A DNA stretch of 64,000 nt. Origin: an uncultured Alphaproteobacteria bacterium (GTDB taxonomy: Bacteria; Pseudomonadota; Alphaproteobacteria; MPNO01; UBA2964). This document shows positions 49,273-59,173 of the stretch, piece by piece. The stretch lies in the NCBI GenBank assembly GCA_951812775.1, contig OX638326.1, positions 384,335-448,334 on the forward strand. The letters run 5' to 3'. Below the pieces are notes generated by a model that searched no databases, was not told where the DNA came from, and saw nothing but the letters and a program-made list of their open reading frames with translations. Each line of letters begins with the position of its first letter. Within the stretch, counting starts at the first letter, position 1. A program made the position numbers and the translations under genes.

Positions 49273-49545
49273 TTAATTAACAGCGTCTTTGAGACCTTTA
49301 CCGGCCCGGAATTTAGGCTGGTTAGAAGCCGGGATCTGAATCTTTTCGCCAGTCCGCGGATTACGGCCTTCAGACGCCTTACGCGCCGTTACAGTGAAAG
49401 TACCAAACCCGACAAGACGAACTTCATTTCCGCCCTTCAGCGATGCTGTAATGGATTCAAAAACCGCATCAACAGATTTTGCAGCATCCGCTTTGGAAAG
49501 TCCTGCACTTGAAGCCACATTGGCCACGAGATCATTCTTGTTCAC
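49273..49545 (-). CDS. hupB: DNA-binding protein HU
   Basis: HU is a small nucleoid protein that bends and packs DNA. The 90-residue protein has the normal fold pattern: MNKNDLVANVASSAGLSKADA at the start, VRLVGFGTFTVTARKASEGRNPRTGEKIQIPAS containing the DNA-binding arm with the conserved RNPRTG-x-I-x-IPA sequence, and FRAGKGLKDAVN at the end. It lies downstream of lon as in most Proteobacteria. Confidence 0.96.
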   Translation of the reverse strand: MNKNDLVANVASSAGLSKADAAKSVDAVFESITASLKGGNEVRLVGFGTFTVTARKASEGRNPRTGEKIQIPASNQPKFRAGKGLKDAVN

Positions 49546-49675
49546 AATACGCCCCCTCTAATCATGAAAGATAAAAAAAAATGGCCTTTATTAGAGGCCG
49601 CTACGCCACGGTTATAATCGTTTTAACACAGCAGGAGCTAAGGATAGGCGTTCAGTTTCTTTCCCGTCAATCGCA

Positions 49676-49720
49676 GAAACCGCCGATTTTTGGCAGAATT
49701 CGGCGGGTTTTAGCGGGTTT
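49676..49720 (-). terminator. Possible terminator of lon
   Basis: The palindromic pair CCGCCGA and TCGGCGG around a 13-base loop lies about 55 bases after the lon stop. On the minus strand it is followed by TTTC, and on the plus strand by TTTTAG, so the T-run is weak. The rest of the 220 bases between hupB and lon shows nothing else clear. Confidence 0.4.
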
Positions 49721-49765
49721 TCCGAATCACCTCGCGGGAACAGGGCGATTCGATATGATTTTAGG

Positions 49766-52168
49766 CTAGTGCGTAACCACGCCGCCGGTATCTTTGTCAG
49801 CCTGTTCAGACGTCGATACGGGATCAACATCCGGCCATTCGATGGGGACAAGCTTCCGCACCAGCGCGTGATCCAGGACCTCATCTGCCGTCGTTACAGG
49901 AATAATCTCCAAACCACGTTTTACATTATCCGGGATATCGGCGAGATCCTTTTCGTTATCTTTCGGGATCAGTACCGTTTGTATCCCGCCCCGTAATGCA
50001 GCCAGCAGTTTTTCTTTAAGGCCACCAATGGGAAGAACGCGGCCACGAAGCGTAATTTCTCCCGTCATCGCAATATCCTTGCGAATTTCGTTTCCGGTAA
50101 GAGCCGATACGATTGATGTACACATCGCAACACCCGCTGATGGGCCGTCTTTTGGCGTCGCCCCTTCCGGTACATGCACATGGATATCGTTCTTTTCAAA
50201 AACCTTTGGTGAAATACCGAATTCCACTGATCGCGACCGGATAAATGAGCGAGCCGCCTGCACGGATTCCTTCATGACATCGCCAAGGGTACCGGTATGG
50301 GCAACATTACCCTTGCCAGGGATCACAACGGCTTCAACCGACAGCAACTCACCGCCGACCTCGGTCCACGCAAGCCCGGTTGTCACCCCGACAAGGTCAT
50401 TCTCTTCGACCATGCCATAACGATAACGGTGAACGCCGGCAAATTTCTCCAGGTTCCGTCGCGTCAGACGAACGGTTTTTGCTTTCTTCGTCAAAACATG
50501 GCGAACCGCCTTACGGGACAGGTTCGCAATCTCACGTTCAAGATTTCGGACACCTGCCTCACGCGTGTAATACCTAATCAGATCACGCAGGGCGGCGTCA
50601 GAAATTGACCACTCACCTTTTTTGAGCCCGTGCGATTTGACCTGCTTGGGAATCAAATGTTGCCTGGCGATTTCAACCTTTTCATTCTCGGTATAACCGG
50701 AGATGCGGATGACCTCCGTACGATCCAACAACGGTGCCGGAATACGGAGCGTATTTGCCGTAGTGACAAACAGAACGTCTGACAGATCGTAATCGACCTC
50801 GAGGTAGTGATCGTTGAAAGTGTTGTTCTGTTCCGGGTCCAGCACCTCCAGTAGGGCTGAAGATGGATCGCCTCGCCAATCAGAGCCAAGCTTATCGATC
50901 TCATCAAGAAGAAAGAGTGGATTAGATTTTTTGGCCTTCTTCATGCCCTGAATAATCTTGCCGGGCATGGACCCAATGTAGGTCCGCCGATGCCCTCGGA
51001 TCTCCGCCTCATCTCGGACGCCACCAAGTGAAATCCTCACGAAGTTTCGACCCGTCGCGGCGGCAATAGATTTACCAAGGGACGTTTTACCGACACCGGG
51101 AGGCCCAACAAGACAAAGGATCGGACCTTTTACCTTACCCACCCGCTGCTGCACCGCAAGATATTCCAGGATCCGTTCCTTGACCTTCTCGAGACCGCAA
51201 TGATCCTTGTTCAGAATGTTTTCAGCAAATTTCAGGTCCTTTTTGACCCGGCTGCGTTCTTTCCAGGGTATACTCAGGATCCAGTCGAGATAATTCCGAA
51301 CGACCGTCGCTTCAGCAGACATGGGGCTCATCGCCCGCATTTTCTTGAGTTCCGCCGTTGCTTTCTCTTTAGCTTCTTTGCTCAGCTTGGTTTTCTCGAT
51401 CTTCTCTTCGATTTCACCTGCTTCATCGCGACCATCTTCGCCCTCGTCAAGCTCTTTCTGAATGGCCTTCATCTGCTCATTCAAATAATACTCGCGTTGA
51501 GTCTTCTCCATCTGCCGCTTGACCCGATTTCGGATCCTCTTTTCAACCTGAAGAACGCCGATCTCGGATTCCATCAGCGAGTATTCACGCTCGAGGCGTT
51601 CTGTAATCGTCGGAAGCTCTAAAAGTTCCTGTTTTTCGGAAATTTTTAATGCGAGGTGCGAGGCGACTGTATCAGCGAGCTTACTGGGTTCCTCTATCTG
51701 ATTAAGGGATACAAGAACCTCGGGCGGGATCTTCTTATTGAGCTTAATATATTGCTCGAACTGAGAAATAACTGAGCGGGCAAGCGCTTCATGTTCTTCT
51801 GGATTATCGTCTGAATCCGGCAGCAGTTCAGCTGTAGCTTCAAAAAACTCTTCATTGTCCGAAAATCCGGAAATCGCGGCGCGTTGGGTCCCTTCGACAA
51901 GAACCTTAACGGTACCGTCAGGGAGCTTCAAAAGCTGAAGAACTGTACCAACCGTTCCAACTGAATAAATGTCATCGGGTTTCGGGTCGTCATCTCCGGC
52001 CTTTTTTTGCGCAACAAGCAAGATTTGCTTGTCATCCTTCATTACATCTTCGAGAGCACGAACTGATTTCTCGCGACCTACGAAAAGCGGCACGATCATG
52101 TGGGGAAAAACCACAATATCGCGCAAGGGCAAGACGGGGAAAATTGAACCTTGGGCCAACTCCGACAT
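49766..52168 (-). CDS. lon: ATP-dependent protease Lon
   Basis: Lon degrades misfolded and regulatory proteins. The 800-residue protein has the N-terminal substrate domain ([15 protein letters not shown]), a coiled-coil region, the ATPase with Walker [10 protein letters not shown] and Walker [12 protein letters not shown], and the serine protease domain with PKDGPSAG carrying the catalytic Ser and the Lys further on near [10 protein letters not shown]. Length is normal. It follows clpX after 101 bases that contain a clear RNA hairpin. Confidence 0.97.
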   Translation of the reverse strand: MSELAQGSIFPVLPLRDIVVFPHMIVPLFVGREKSVRALEDVMKDDKQILLVAQKKAGDDDPKPDDIYSVGTVGTVLQLLKLPDGTVKVLVEGTQRAAISGFSDNEEFFEATAELLPDSDDNPEEHEALARSVISQFEQYIKLNKKIPPEVLVSLNQIEEPSKLADTVASHLALKISEKQELLELPTITERLEREYSLMESEIGVLQVEKRIRNRVKRQMEKTQREYYLNEQMKAIQKELDEGEDGRDEAGEIEEKIEKTKLSKEAKEKATAELKKMRAMSPMSAEATVVRNYLDWILSIPWKERSRVKKDLKFAENILNKDHCGLEKVKERILEYLAVQQRVGKVKGPILCLVGPPGVGKTSLGKSIAAATGRNFVRISLGGVRDEAEIRGHRRTYIGSMPGKIIQGMKKAKKSNPLFLLDEIDKLGSDWRGDPSSALLEVLDPEQNNTFNDHYLEVDYDLSDVLFVTTANTLRIPAPLLDRTEVIRISGYTENEKVEIARQHLIPKQVKSHGLKKGEWSISDAALRDLIRYYTREAGVRNLEREIANLSRKAVRHVLTKKAKTVRLTRRNLEKFAGVHRYRYGMVEENDLVGVTTGLAWTEVGGELLSVEAVVIPGKGNVAHTGTLGDVMKESVQAARSFIRSRSVEFGISPKVFEKNDIHVHVPEGATPKDGPSAGVAMCTSIVSALTGNEIRKDIAMTGEITLRGRVLPIGGLKEKLLAALRGGIQTVLIPKDNEKDLADIPDNVKRGLEIIPVTTADEVLDHALVRKLVPIEWPDVDPVSTSEQADKDTGGVVTH

Positions 52169-52191
52169 GATACCTCTTACTCTAAAGCTAT

Positions 52192-52209
52192 GTCGGTGTT
52201 ACCACCGAC
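52192..52209 (-). promoter_or_regulatory. Stem-loop with GUAA tetraloop in the lon leader
   Basis: On the minus strand GTCGGTG and CACCGAC form a perfect 7-bp stem around GTAA, a stable GNRA-type loop. There is no T-run, so it is not a usual terminator. It ends 24 bases before the lon ATG, where it could affect mRNA stability or translation. Confidence 0.5.
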
Positions 52210-52269
52210 GACCAATGAAATAACCTAACCGTTAGATGGCGTTGCGTGATTTGAAAATCAACTGCCTCA

Positions 52270-53535
52270 TCAGGCACTTGTTCCAAAATCCTCACGGCGG
52301 TCAGAATAGATGTAGAGCGGTTTAGCTCTGCCTTCGACAACCTCACCACTGATGGCAACTTCCTCGATACCTTCAAATCCAGGTAGTTCGTACATCGTAT
52401 CCAGCAAGATTGCTTCGAGAATAGACCGCAGACCTCGGGCACCGGTTTTGCGTTCGATCGCTTTTTTGGCAATCGAATGCAACGCGTCGTCAGCGAAGGT
52501 CAAAGCAACTTCTTCCATTTCAAACAATGTAGAATACTGCTTCACGAGGGCATTTTTGGGTTTCACCAAAATCTCGACCAGTGCGTCTTCTTCCAACTCC
52601 TCAAGAGTTGCAATCACCGGCAACCGACCGACAAATTCGGGAATAAGACCAAACTTCAAAAGGTCTTCGGGCTCAATCTCCCGCAAAATCTCCCCGGTCT
52701 TGCGTTCATCGGGTCCGGTTACGTCGGCACCTATACCGATGGAACTACCTTTGCCTCGCGAACCGATAATCTTTTCCAGACCGGCAAACGCTCCACCACA
52801 GATAAACAGGATATTTGTCGTGTCTACCTGAAGGAACTCCTGCTGGGGATGCTTGCGCCCGCCCTGTGGGGGAACGCTTGCAACCGTTCCTTCCATAATT
52901 TTCAGCAGCGCTTGCTGGACGCCCTCACCCGATACATCACGGGTAATCGAGGGATTATCTGATTTTCGGGAAATCTTATCGACTTCATCAATATAAACGA
53001 TACCGCGCTGGGCGCGTTCAACGTTGTAATCCGCCGCCTGCAGCAGCTTGAGAATTATATTTTCGACATCCTCGCCAACGTAACCAGCTTCAGTCAACGT
53101 TGTCGCATCCGCCATCGTAAACGGAACATCAAGAATGCGTGCGAGTGTTTGCGCCAAAAGTGTCTTGCCGCACCCCGTCGGTCCAATCAGAATGATATTG
53201 GATTTTGCAAGTTCGACTTCGTCATTCTTGCTACTGTGAGACAGACGTTTGTAGTGATTGTGAACGGCGACAGAGAGCACCCGTTTGGCGTAAAACTGGC
53301 CGATGACATAATCATCCAGAACCGAACAAATATCCGCAGGCGTAGGAACGCCGTCCCGGGATTTTACGAGCGTCGTTTTGTGTTCCTCACGGATAATATC
53401 CATGCAGAGCTCGACACATTCATCACAGATAAAAACTGTCGGTCCAGCTATGAGCTTTCGGACTTCGTGCTGACTCTTTCCGCAAAACGAACAATAAAGG
53501 ACGTTTTTTGCGTCTCCATTCCCGGACTTACTCAT
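52270..53535 (-). CDS. clpX: ClpX, ATPase subunit of the ClpXP protease
   Basis: ClpX unfolds proteins and feeds them to ClpP. The 421-residue protein has the N-terminal zinc-binding domain ([11 protein letters not shown]...CDECVELC), Walker A GPTGCGKT, Walker [11 protein letters not shown], the ClpP-docking loop in the family IGF-type position (SSIGIGADV region is nearby) and the sensor segment ARGLRSILE. Length is normal. clpP lies upstream after 190 bases with no other gene. Confidence 0.97.
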   Translation of the reverse strand: MSKSGNGDAKNVLYCSFCGKSQHEVRKLIAGPTVFICDECVELCMDIIREEHKTTLVKSRDGVPTPADICSVLDDYVIGQFYAKRVLSVAVHNHYKRLSHSSKNDEVELAKSNIILIGPTGCGKTLLAQTLARILDVPFTMADATTLTEAGYVGEDVENIILKLLQAADYNVERAQRGIVYIDEVDKISRKSDNPSITRDVSGEGVQQALLKIMEGTVASVPPQGGRKHPQQEFLQVDTTNILFICGGAFAGLEKIIGSRGKGSSIGIGADVTGPDERKTGEILREIEPEDLLKFGLIPEFVGRLPVIATLEELEEDALVEILVKPKNALVKQYSTLFEMEEVALTFADDALHSIAKKAIERKTGARGLRSILEAILLDTMYELPGFEGIEEVAISGEVVEGRAKPLYIYSDRREDFGTSA

Positions 53536-53725
53536 CGATACTCCATTGAACTCGGTATCACAGGGTTATGTTAACGAAGCTTTTCGCGAGCGTCCATCGA
53601 CAAAACAGGGGAGATTTCCTAGGGTTTTCATCTCCGAAACAGTCTTGCGTCATGCGATTCCCGTACGAAACGCTTTCCGGTCTCCTGGGTCACCAGACAG
53701 AATTCAACAATCAGTTAATTCGCGC

Positions 53726-54382
53726 CTATTTGTCATCAGTTTCTTCCGGCGTGACGTCCCCTCTTGAATCGACGACATCGTCGATAAGACCAAAATCCTT
53801 GGCCTCCTCCGGTGACAGGAAGCTATCGCGGTCCATTCGCTGCTCAATGACGTCAATCGGTTGACCGGTATGATTCACATAAATCTGATTCAAACGAGCG
53901 CGTAAATTCAGAATTTCGCGGGCGTGGATATCAATATCCGTCGCCTGCCCCTGGAAACCGCCAGAAGGCTGATGGATCATAATGCGAGAATGCGGCAAAC
54001 CGTATCTCTTGCCTTTGGTTCCGGCGGTGAGCAAGAGAGATCCCATTGAGGCCGCCTGACCAAAACACACTGTCGAAATATCCGGCCGGATGTAATTCAT
54101 CGTGTCATAGATAGCGAGACCCGCGGTCACAATCCCACCAGGTGAATTGATATAGAACGAAATATCTTTCGAGGGATTCTCTGATTCAAGATACATCAAC
54201 TGCGCGCAGATCAGGCTCGACACATGGTCATCCACGGGCCCAGTCAGAAAAATAATTCGTTCCTTTAACAGTCGCGAATAAATGTCATATGCGCGTTCAC
54301 CACGGTTCGTCTGCTCGACGACCATAGGAACAAGAGCATTCATACGCGGTTCGTTCATATTTAACTCGTCCATTTCGTTCAC
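53726..54382 (-). CDS. clpP: ClpP protease subunit
   Basis: ClpP is the serine peptidase ring of ClpXP. The protein (up to 218 residues) has the catalytic Ser in [14 protein letters not shown], His in [13 protein letters not shown] and Asp in the [12 protein letters not shown] region. The start is uncertain: GTG at 54382, or ATG codons at 54373 and 54358, all in frame. The GTG overlaps a TGA that closes an out-of-frame Lys-rich tail following tig. It has a typical place between tig and clpX. Confidence 0.95.
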   Translation of the reverse strand: MNEMDELNMNEPRMNALVPMVVEQTNRGERAYDIYSRLLKERIIFLTGPVDDHVSSLICAQLMYLESENPSKDISFYINSPGGIVTAGLAIYDTMNYIRPDISTVCFGQAASMGSLLLTAGTKGKRYGLPHSRIMIHQPSGGFQGQATDIDIHAREILNLRARLNQIYVNHTGQPIDVIEQRMDRDSFLSPEEAKDFGLIDDVVDSRGDVTPEETDDK

Positions 54383-54445
54383 TTTTTATCAGCGGCTTTA
54401 GCGCCTGTGCGCTTTTTCGCCTGGGATTTCGATTTCGCCTTTGAA

Positions 54446-55789
54446 CTACTCTTCTTCTTTTTCCGCCGCTTCTTCCGGATCGCGCGACAGTTCTTCTACA
54501 GTTGTTTCAACCTCAGTAACGGTGGCCATCTCAACAATAAAATCAACCACCTTGTCTTCAAAAATTGGTGCCTGAAGCTCCTGCATCGCTTCCGGGTTGT
54601 TCTGATAATATTCAAATACTCGCGCTTCGTGCCCTGGCAAACGCGCCGCCTCAGCCTGCATCGCCTTATTCAGGTCATCCTGGGTGACGGTAATATTGTT
54701 AGATTGCCCGACCTCTGAAATCAGTAAACCCAAACGCACCCGACGGGACGCTATTTCGCGATAACGCTCTTTGAGCTCCTCCTCACTCTTTGCCTTATCA
54801 TCTTCGTCCAGCGCATCACGCTCCTTGGCGTCCATGACCTGCTGCCAGATGGCGTCAAACTCACCATCGAGAATGCCCTCCGGCAGTTCAAAGTCATGTG
54901 CATCGGAAAGCTCATCCAAAAGGCTACGTTTTAAATGCGCCCGTGAAAGCTGACCATATTCGCGGCCAAGTTCTTCGCTTACCGCAGCCTTCATGGCGTC
55001 CAAATCTTTCACACCATTGGCTTTTGCCAGTTCGTCATCAACCGCGACCGGTGATGCTTCACGGATTTCCTTTACGGTGACGTCGAAAAGAAGCTCCTTG
55101 CCTTTCAGCTGGTCATTGGGATGGTCTTCGGGCATCGAAACTTTAACTTCTTTGTTATCATCTGCCTTCATGCCGGTGATCTGCCCTTCGAAGCCAGGCA
55201 AGAAACCACCGGTGCCGAGTTCCAGTTCAAAATCTGTCATGGAACCACCGGCGAACTCTTCGCCATCAACAGTGCCATTAAAATCGATCACGACCTGATC
55301 GCCCTCTTTCAAGGCACGCTTCCCGCTGATCGCCGCGAAGTTTTTGCGGCTCTCTGCCAGGCGCTGCAGAGTTTGATCAACTTCATCATCACCTACTTTT
55401 ACGACCTTGCGTTCAAGCTTGAGCGTTGAGAAATCAACCGGCTTGATTTCGGGCATCAATTCAACATTGAGCTTATACTCGAGATCGGTGCCTTCTTCGA
55501 AGGTAACGATCTCAACTTTCGGCTCGGATGCAGGCTTCAGCCCTTCTTCGGTTAATGCTTGTTGCCAACTTTCATTAATTGTTTGTTCAAGGACCTCGCC
55601 ACGCACAGCTTCGCCGTAGCGTTTGCGCAGCAACGCTGTTGGAACTTTGCCGGGTCTGAAGCCAGGTATCGATACGGTCGCACCAATTTCCCCCAGGCGT
55701 GTGACGAGTTTCGCCTCTACATCATCTACGGGCACCACCACGGTGAATTCACGTTTTAGCCCTTCGGCGCTGGTTTCTGTTACTTGCAT
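54446..55789 (-). CDS. tig: Trigger factor
   Basis: Trigger factor is the ribosome-bound chaperone and prolyl isomerase. The 447-residue protein has the N-terminal ribosome-binding loop in GFRPGKVPTALLRKRYG (near residue 43), a central FKBP-type isomerase domain (about residues 160-245) and a helical C-terminal chaperone domain. It ends in a Glu-rich stretch EEAAEKEEE. The 63 bases between this stop and clpP remain open in the +1 frame and encode a Lys/Ser/Ala tail, which may be the original C-terminus. It follows tRNA-Leu. Confidence 0.95.
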   Translation of the reverse strand: MQVTETSAEGLKREFTVVVPVDDVEAKLVTRLGEIGATVSIPGFRPGKVPTALLRKRYGEAVRGEVLEQTINESWQQALTEEGLKPASEPKVEIVTFEEGTDLEYKLNVELMPEIKPVDFSTLKLERKVVKVGDDEVDQTLQRLAESRKNFAAISGKRALKEGDQVVIDFNGTVDGEEFAGGSMTDFELELGTGGFLPGFEGQITGMKADDNKEVKVSMPEDHPNDQLKGKELLFDVTVKEIREASPVAVDDELAKANGVKDLDAMKAAVSEELGREYGQLSRAHLKRSLLDELSDAHDFELPEGILDGEFDAIWQQVMDAKERDALDEDDKAKSEEELKERYREIASRRVRLGLLISEVGQSNNITVTQDDLNKAMQAEAARLPGHEARVFEYYQNNPEAMQELQAPIFEDKVVDFIVEMATVTEVETTVEELSRDPEEAAEKEEE

Positions 55790-55865
55790 CGACTTCCCTG
55801 CACATTTTCTGCAGATTTAATCGCATCTGCCTGGAGTATGACCGCGCCGCTGGCCTCGTTAACTG

Positions 55866-55950
<85 letters not shown>

Positions 55951-56039
55951 GCTGAAACAGAAAATTCCATCTCCGATACCGGCAGCGGCGTGCCTTATAA
56001 CACAGTTATGACAGTTGAAAACACACACGTGACAAGACG

Positions 56040-56066
56040 AAAAAAACCGCGACGACAACGTCACGG
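56040..56066 (-). terminator. Rho-independent terminator of the 107-residue protein gene
   Basis: On the minus strand CCGTGACG and CGTCGCGG form an 8-bp stem with one G-U pair around TTGT, followed by seven T. It starts about 27 bases after the stop at 56093. Confidence 0.85.
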
Positions 56067-56092
56067 CCCAACCCTCCAAATTTTATACTCAA

Positions 56093-56416
56093 CTACGCCA
56101 AAACACGCTCTTTATAACGGTCAGCAAAACTCCGTAAGGTCAGCATCCGACTGCCCTCGTCATAGGTAAATCTATTCGGACGTGAAAAACTCACTTTGAA
56201 TTTAACGTGGGGAATACCATAGGCATCAGTCGCGACCGACTCGACCTTAGCGGTTTCCAAGAGTTCATCATCGTGGACGCGCTGAAACATTGAGCCAGGA
56301 CGTACATATTCCAACGCGCGACCACGCTTGAAAAACATACTCGCTAGCCTTCTGCCTTTATCTTCGCTTTGCCAACCCATGCCAGCACCGCCATTCCTAC
56401 TTCGAGACTGGTTCAT
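56093..56416 (-). CDS. Conserved-looking small cytosolic protein of unknown function
   Basis: The 107-residue protein has no signal peptide or membrane segment. After a Ser/Gly/Arg-rich start it contains FFKRGRALEYVRPGSMFQRVHDDELLETAKVES, a possible small beta-barrel, and FSRPNRFTYDEGSRMLTLRSFADRY near the end. I do not recognise the family. I chose the ATG at 56416, preceded by a GGGGGG run; the frame extends to a TTG at 56437. It has its own terminator. Confidence 0.65.
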   Translation of the reverse strand: MNQSRSRNGGAGMGWQSEDKGRRLASMFFKRGRALEYVRPGSMFQRVHDDELLETAKVESVATDAYGIPHVKFKVSFSRPNRFTYDEGSRMLTLRSFADRYKERVLA

Positions 56417-56560
56417 ATCATCCCCCCAATCTAGCAAGGCGAGGTTAATAGCTTATGAAGAGTTTATGTGCAAGTGATTGTTTAAAATGGAAAAACAGGG
56501 TTTTCCATAGAGCATGTATATTTCACAAATTTCTTCGGGTTTCCAAAACAATTACTCAGA

Positions 56561-58060
56561 TCAAGTTGCTCTGAATAATTCTTTTAACACTGGCGGCACG
56601 CACTGAGGCAGGTCGCTGGCTATTAGACCTGGCCCAAAACGAGTGGCAGCCTCGCCGTGAATCCAGCAAGCCGCACAGGCTGCTGTGAATGGCTTTGTTC
56701 CCTGCGCAAGCAAACCACCAATCAAACCAGCTAAGACATCGCCCGCCCCTGCGGTTGCAAGCGTCGGTGGGGCGTTCGCGTTAATGACCGCGCGTCCATC
56801 TGGGGCTGCAATTACAGTATCCGGCCCCTTCAATAAAATTACTGCATTAGCTAGTGCAGCAGCTGCCCGACACCGTGAAAGCTTATCGCCTTTAAAATCG
56901 AACAAACGAGAAAATTCTCCTTCGTGAGGTGTCATCACAACTGGAGTATTTTTGGCCGCGTCAAAAAGTTTTTCGCGTTGATCTTCGAAGACAGTCAATG
57001 CATCCGCATCGAGAACAACCGACTTTCTCGCTACCAGTGCGGCCAAAGTCATTTCTGCGGTTGGGGAGTTTACACCCCTGCCGGGCCCGAGGACCAATGC
57101 CTTAAGACGGCTATCGCCCAACAATCCCATAAAATCATTTATATCCGTCATCTGGTGGATGAGGAAACTCGGGTCGTCGGCGGCGTATATGCCCATAGCT
57201 TCACTGGGCGCCGCTATACCTACCATTCCTGCACCAACCCGAGCGGCGGCACGGGCTGCCAAACGCGCAGCCCCGGTCATCTTCGCGCCACCGCCTATAA
57301 GCACATACCCACGGCTATATTTGTGATCAATATCCGTCGGTGACGGAAACCCGGACACCCAAAGTGACGGTGAGTTTTGGGCCAATCCCGATCCGATAGC
57401 GGGAAGCACATTCTCGTCGATACCAATGTCCGCCACCAAGACATCGCCGCAATACTCACGTGCGGGATAGAGGAGGTGCCCCGGCTTCCGACGAAAAAAG
57501 GTGACGGTTAGTACGCAATTTGGCGCTAAATCAAGAACTTCTCCCGAATTGCCATTAATACCGCTTGGGAGATCTACAGCGACACACGGCGTCTTTCGTT
57601 TATTAATTTCCGCGATCACATTCGTAACGGTACTATCAGGCAGCCTGGTCAATCCCGCGCCGAAAAGTGCATCAATAAAAAGCTCTGCGCCCTCAAGTAC
57701 GGATGTGTTTAGGGGTTCAACAACTCCGTCCCACAATGCAGCCATCTTTGCTGCATCACCTTTAAGGGCGTCTACCTCTCCCAAGAGGGCGAGTTTCACA
57801 GGCCACCCGGCTGAGGCAAGCAAACGAGCAGCAACAAATCCATCCCCACCGTTATTTCCCGGTCCGCACAAAATTGAAACTGGTCGGGTCGACCAGCGAT
57901 CCAGTATTGTTTTGACGATGGCGCGCCCCGCATTTTCCATCAATAAATGGCTTGGCGTCCCGCTAGCAACGGCAGCTGCATCTGCAGCATACATTTCACT
58001 GGTTGTAAGGAGCTCCAGCCCTGTTCCAGCGAAGCTTCCAATGTTTTCATTTGCACTCAT
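56561..58060 (-). CDS. nnr: Bifunctional NAD(P)HX epimerase/dehydratase
   Basis: The enzyme repairs hydrated NADH and NADPH. Its N-terminal YjeF domain (about residues 20-215) epimerises NAD(P)HX, with MENAGRAIV and CGPGNNGGDGFVAARLL; its C-terminal domain (about 225-495) is an ADP-dependent dehydratase of the ribokinase-like fold, with PGRGVNSPTAEM, TPHEGEFSRLF, KGPDTVIAAPDG and the active-site ATAGAGDVLAGLIGGLLAQG. The 499-residue length is normal for the fusion. I chose the ATG at 58060; the frame is open to an ATG at 58132, which would add 24 residues. Confidence 0.93.
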   Translation of the reverse strand: MSANENIGSFAGTGLELLTTSEMYAADAAAVASGTPSHLLMENAGRAIVKTILDRWSTRPVSILCGPGNNGGDGFVAARLLASAGWPVKLALLGEVDALKGDAAKMAALWDGVVEPLNTSVLEGAELFIDALFGAGLTRLPDSTVTNVIAEINKRKTPCVAVDLPSGINGNSGEVLDLAPNCVLTVTFFRRKPGHLLYPAREYCGDVLVADIGIDENVLPAIGSGLAQNSPSLWVSGFPSPTDIDHKYSRGYVLIGGGAKMTGAARLAARAAARVGAGMVGIAAPSEAMGIYAADDPSFLIHQMTDINDFMGLLGDSRLKALVLGPGRGVNSPTAEMTLAALVARKSVVLDADALTVFEDQREKLFDAAKNTPVVMTPHEGEFSRLFDFKGDKLSRCRAAAALANAVILLKGPDTVIAAPDGRAVINANAPPTLATAGAGDVLAGLIGGLLAQGTKPFTAACAACWIHGEAATRFGPGLIASDLPQCVPPVLKELFRAT

Positions 58061-58194
58061 GGAAAAACCATAGCGCTTCCTCAGCTGTGGCGGAACCGTG
58101 GGCGGAATGGTCGCAGGCTCAGTCACGCACACCGGCTTGACGAAATTCAGGCCTGACGATCACAATCGCGTAACGACAAACCTGGAGAAAGTTT

Positions 58195-59007
58195 ATGGCT
58201 GAAGACGGATACAAGAATATCAAATTCACATTGGAAAATGGCATCGCACATATGATTTTGGCGCGCCATGACATCCGAAACGCCTATTCAGAACGCGATT
58301 TTACCGATGAGATCCTTGATGTTTTGGCCAAAGTCCAGGTTCATCCCGAAGTCAGGGTCTTTGTCATGTCCGCTGAAGGTACAGCTTTCTCGGCCGGCGG
58401 AAATATCAAAGACATGAAAGATAAGAAGGGCATCTTTGGTGGCGGCACCGCTGGCGTACGTAGAGGCTATATCGAAGGAATTCAGCGCATACCAAAGGCT
58501 CTTTATGCCCTCGATATCCCGTCAATTTCCGCAGTCCAGGGCCCGGCAATTGGCGCTGGTTGCGATCTTGCCCTCTATTGCGACATCACAATCTGTTCCG
58601 CTGAAGCCAAATTTGGCGAGACGTTTATCAATGTTGGCATCATCCCGGGAGATGGTGGCGCATGGATATTACCCCGCCGGGTCGGCATGCAGCGTGCGGC
58701 GGAACTCACATTCACCGGTCGCATTGTAGAAGGACCAGAAGCCGCGGAAATCGGTCTGGCACTGGAATGTGTCGATCCTGATCAGCTTATGCCACGTACG
58801 CTCGAACTGGCAGAAAGCATTGCGGCCCGACCGCCAATAACAGCACGTATGCTCAAAACATTGTTTCGGCAGTCTCAAAGCTCTCATCTCAGCGATTTTC
58901 TTGATAATTGCGCTTCTATTCAGGCAATTTGTCATTCGACAGAGGATCACCTTGAAGCTGTTTCGAGCATTCTCGAAAAACGCACACCAACCTATAAAGG
59001 TCAGTAA
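58195..59007 (+). CDS. Enoyl-CoA hydratase/isomerase (crotonase) family protein lacking both catalytic glutamates
   Basis: Crotonases act on acyl-CoA thioesters. The 270-residue protein has the oxyanion-hole segments FSAGGNIKDM and GPAIGAGCDLALYCD and the region FGETFINVGIIPGDGG. By comparison with rat enoyl-CoA hydratase, Glu144 corresponds to the Asp in GAGCDLAL and Glu164 to the Phe in GETFINVG, so a normal hydratase reaction is doubtful. Another superfamily reaction (isomerase, dehalogenase, hydrolase or lyase) is more likely. GGAGAAAG precedes the ATG. It diverges from nnr and has no obvious partner gene. Confidence 0.85.
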   Translation: MAEDGYKNIKFTLENGIAHMILARHDIRNAYSERDFTDEILDVLAKVQVHPEVRVFVMSAEGTAFSAGGNIKDMKDKKGIFGGGTAGVRRGYIEGIQRIPKALYALDIPSISAVQGPAIGAGCDLALYCDITICSAEAKFGETFINVGIIPGDGGAWILPRRVGMQRAAELTFTGRIVEGPEAAEIGLALECVDPDQLMPRTLELAESIAARPPITARMLKTLFRQSQSSHLSDFLDNCASIQAICHSTEDHLEAVSSILEKRTPTYKGQ

Positions 59008-59116
59008 CAACAGTGCACGGCAGAATCTGCAGCAAACAGGAAATTACAGCCGACCGTTTCTAATATTTTATATTAAATATATTACATAACCTATTGATAT
59101 TGTTTTATTTAGATTA

Positions 59117-59132
59117 TGGCACAGATCGTGCG
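59117..59132 (+). promoter_or_regulatory. Possible sigma54 promoter
   Basis: TGGCAC at 59117-59122 and TGC at 59129-59131 have the exact -24/-12 spacing (10 bases between GG and GC) of sigma54 promoters; the consensus T before TGC is G here. It lies 42 bases before the ATG at 59174, in an AT-rich stretch. Confidence 0.45.
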
Positions 59133-59173
59133 TATAAACATACGATTGAGGAACACTATTTCTGGAGAATTGT

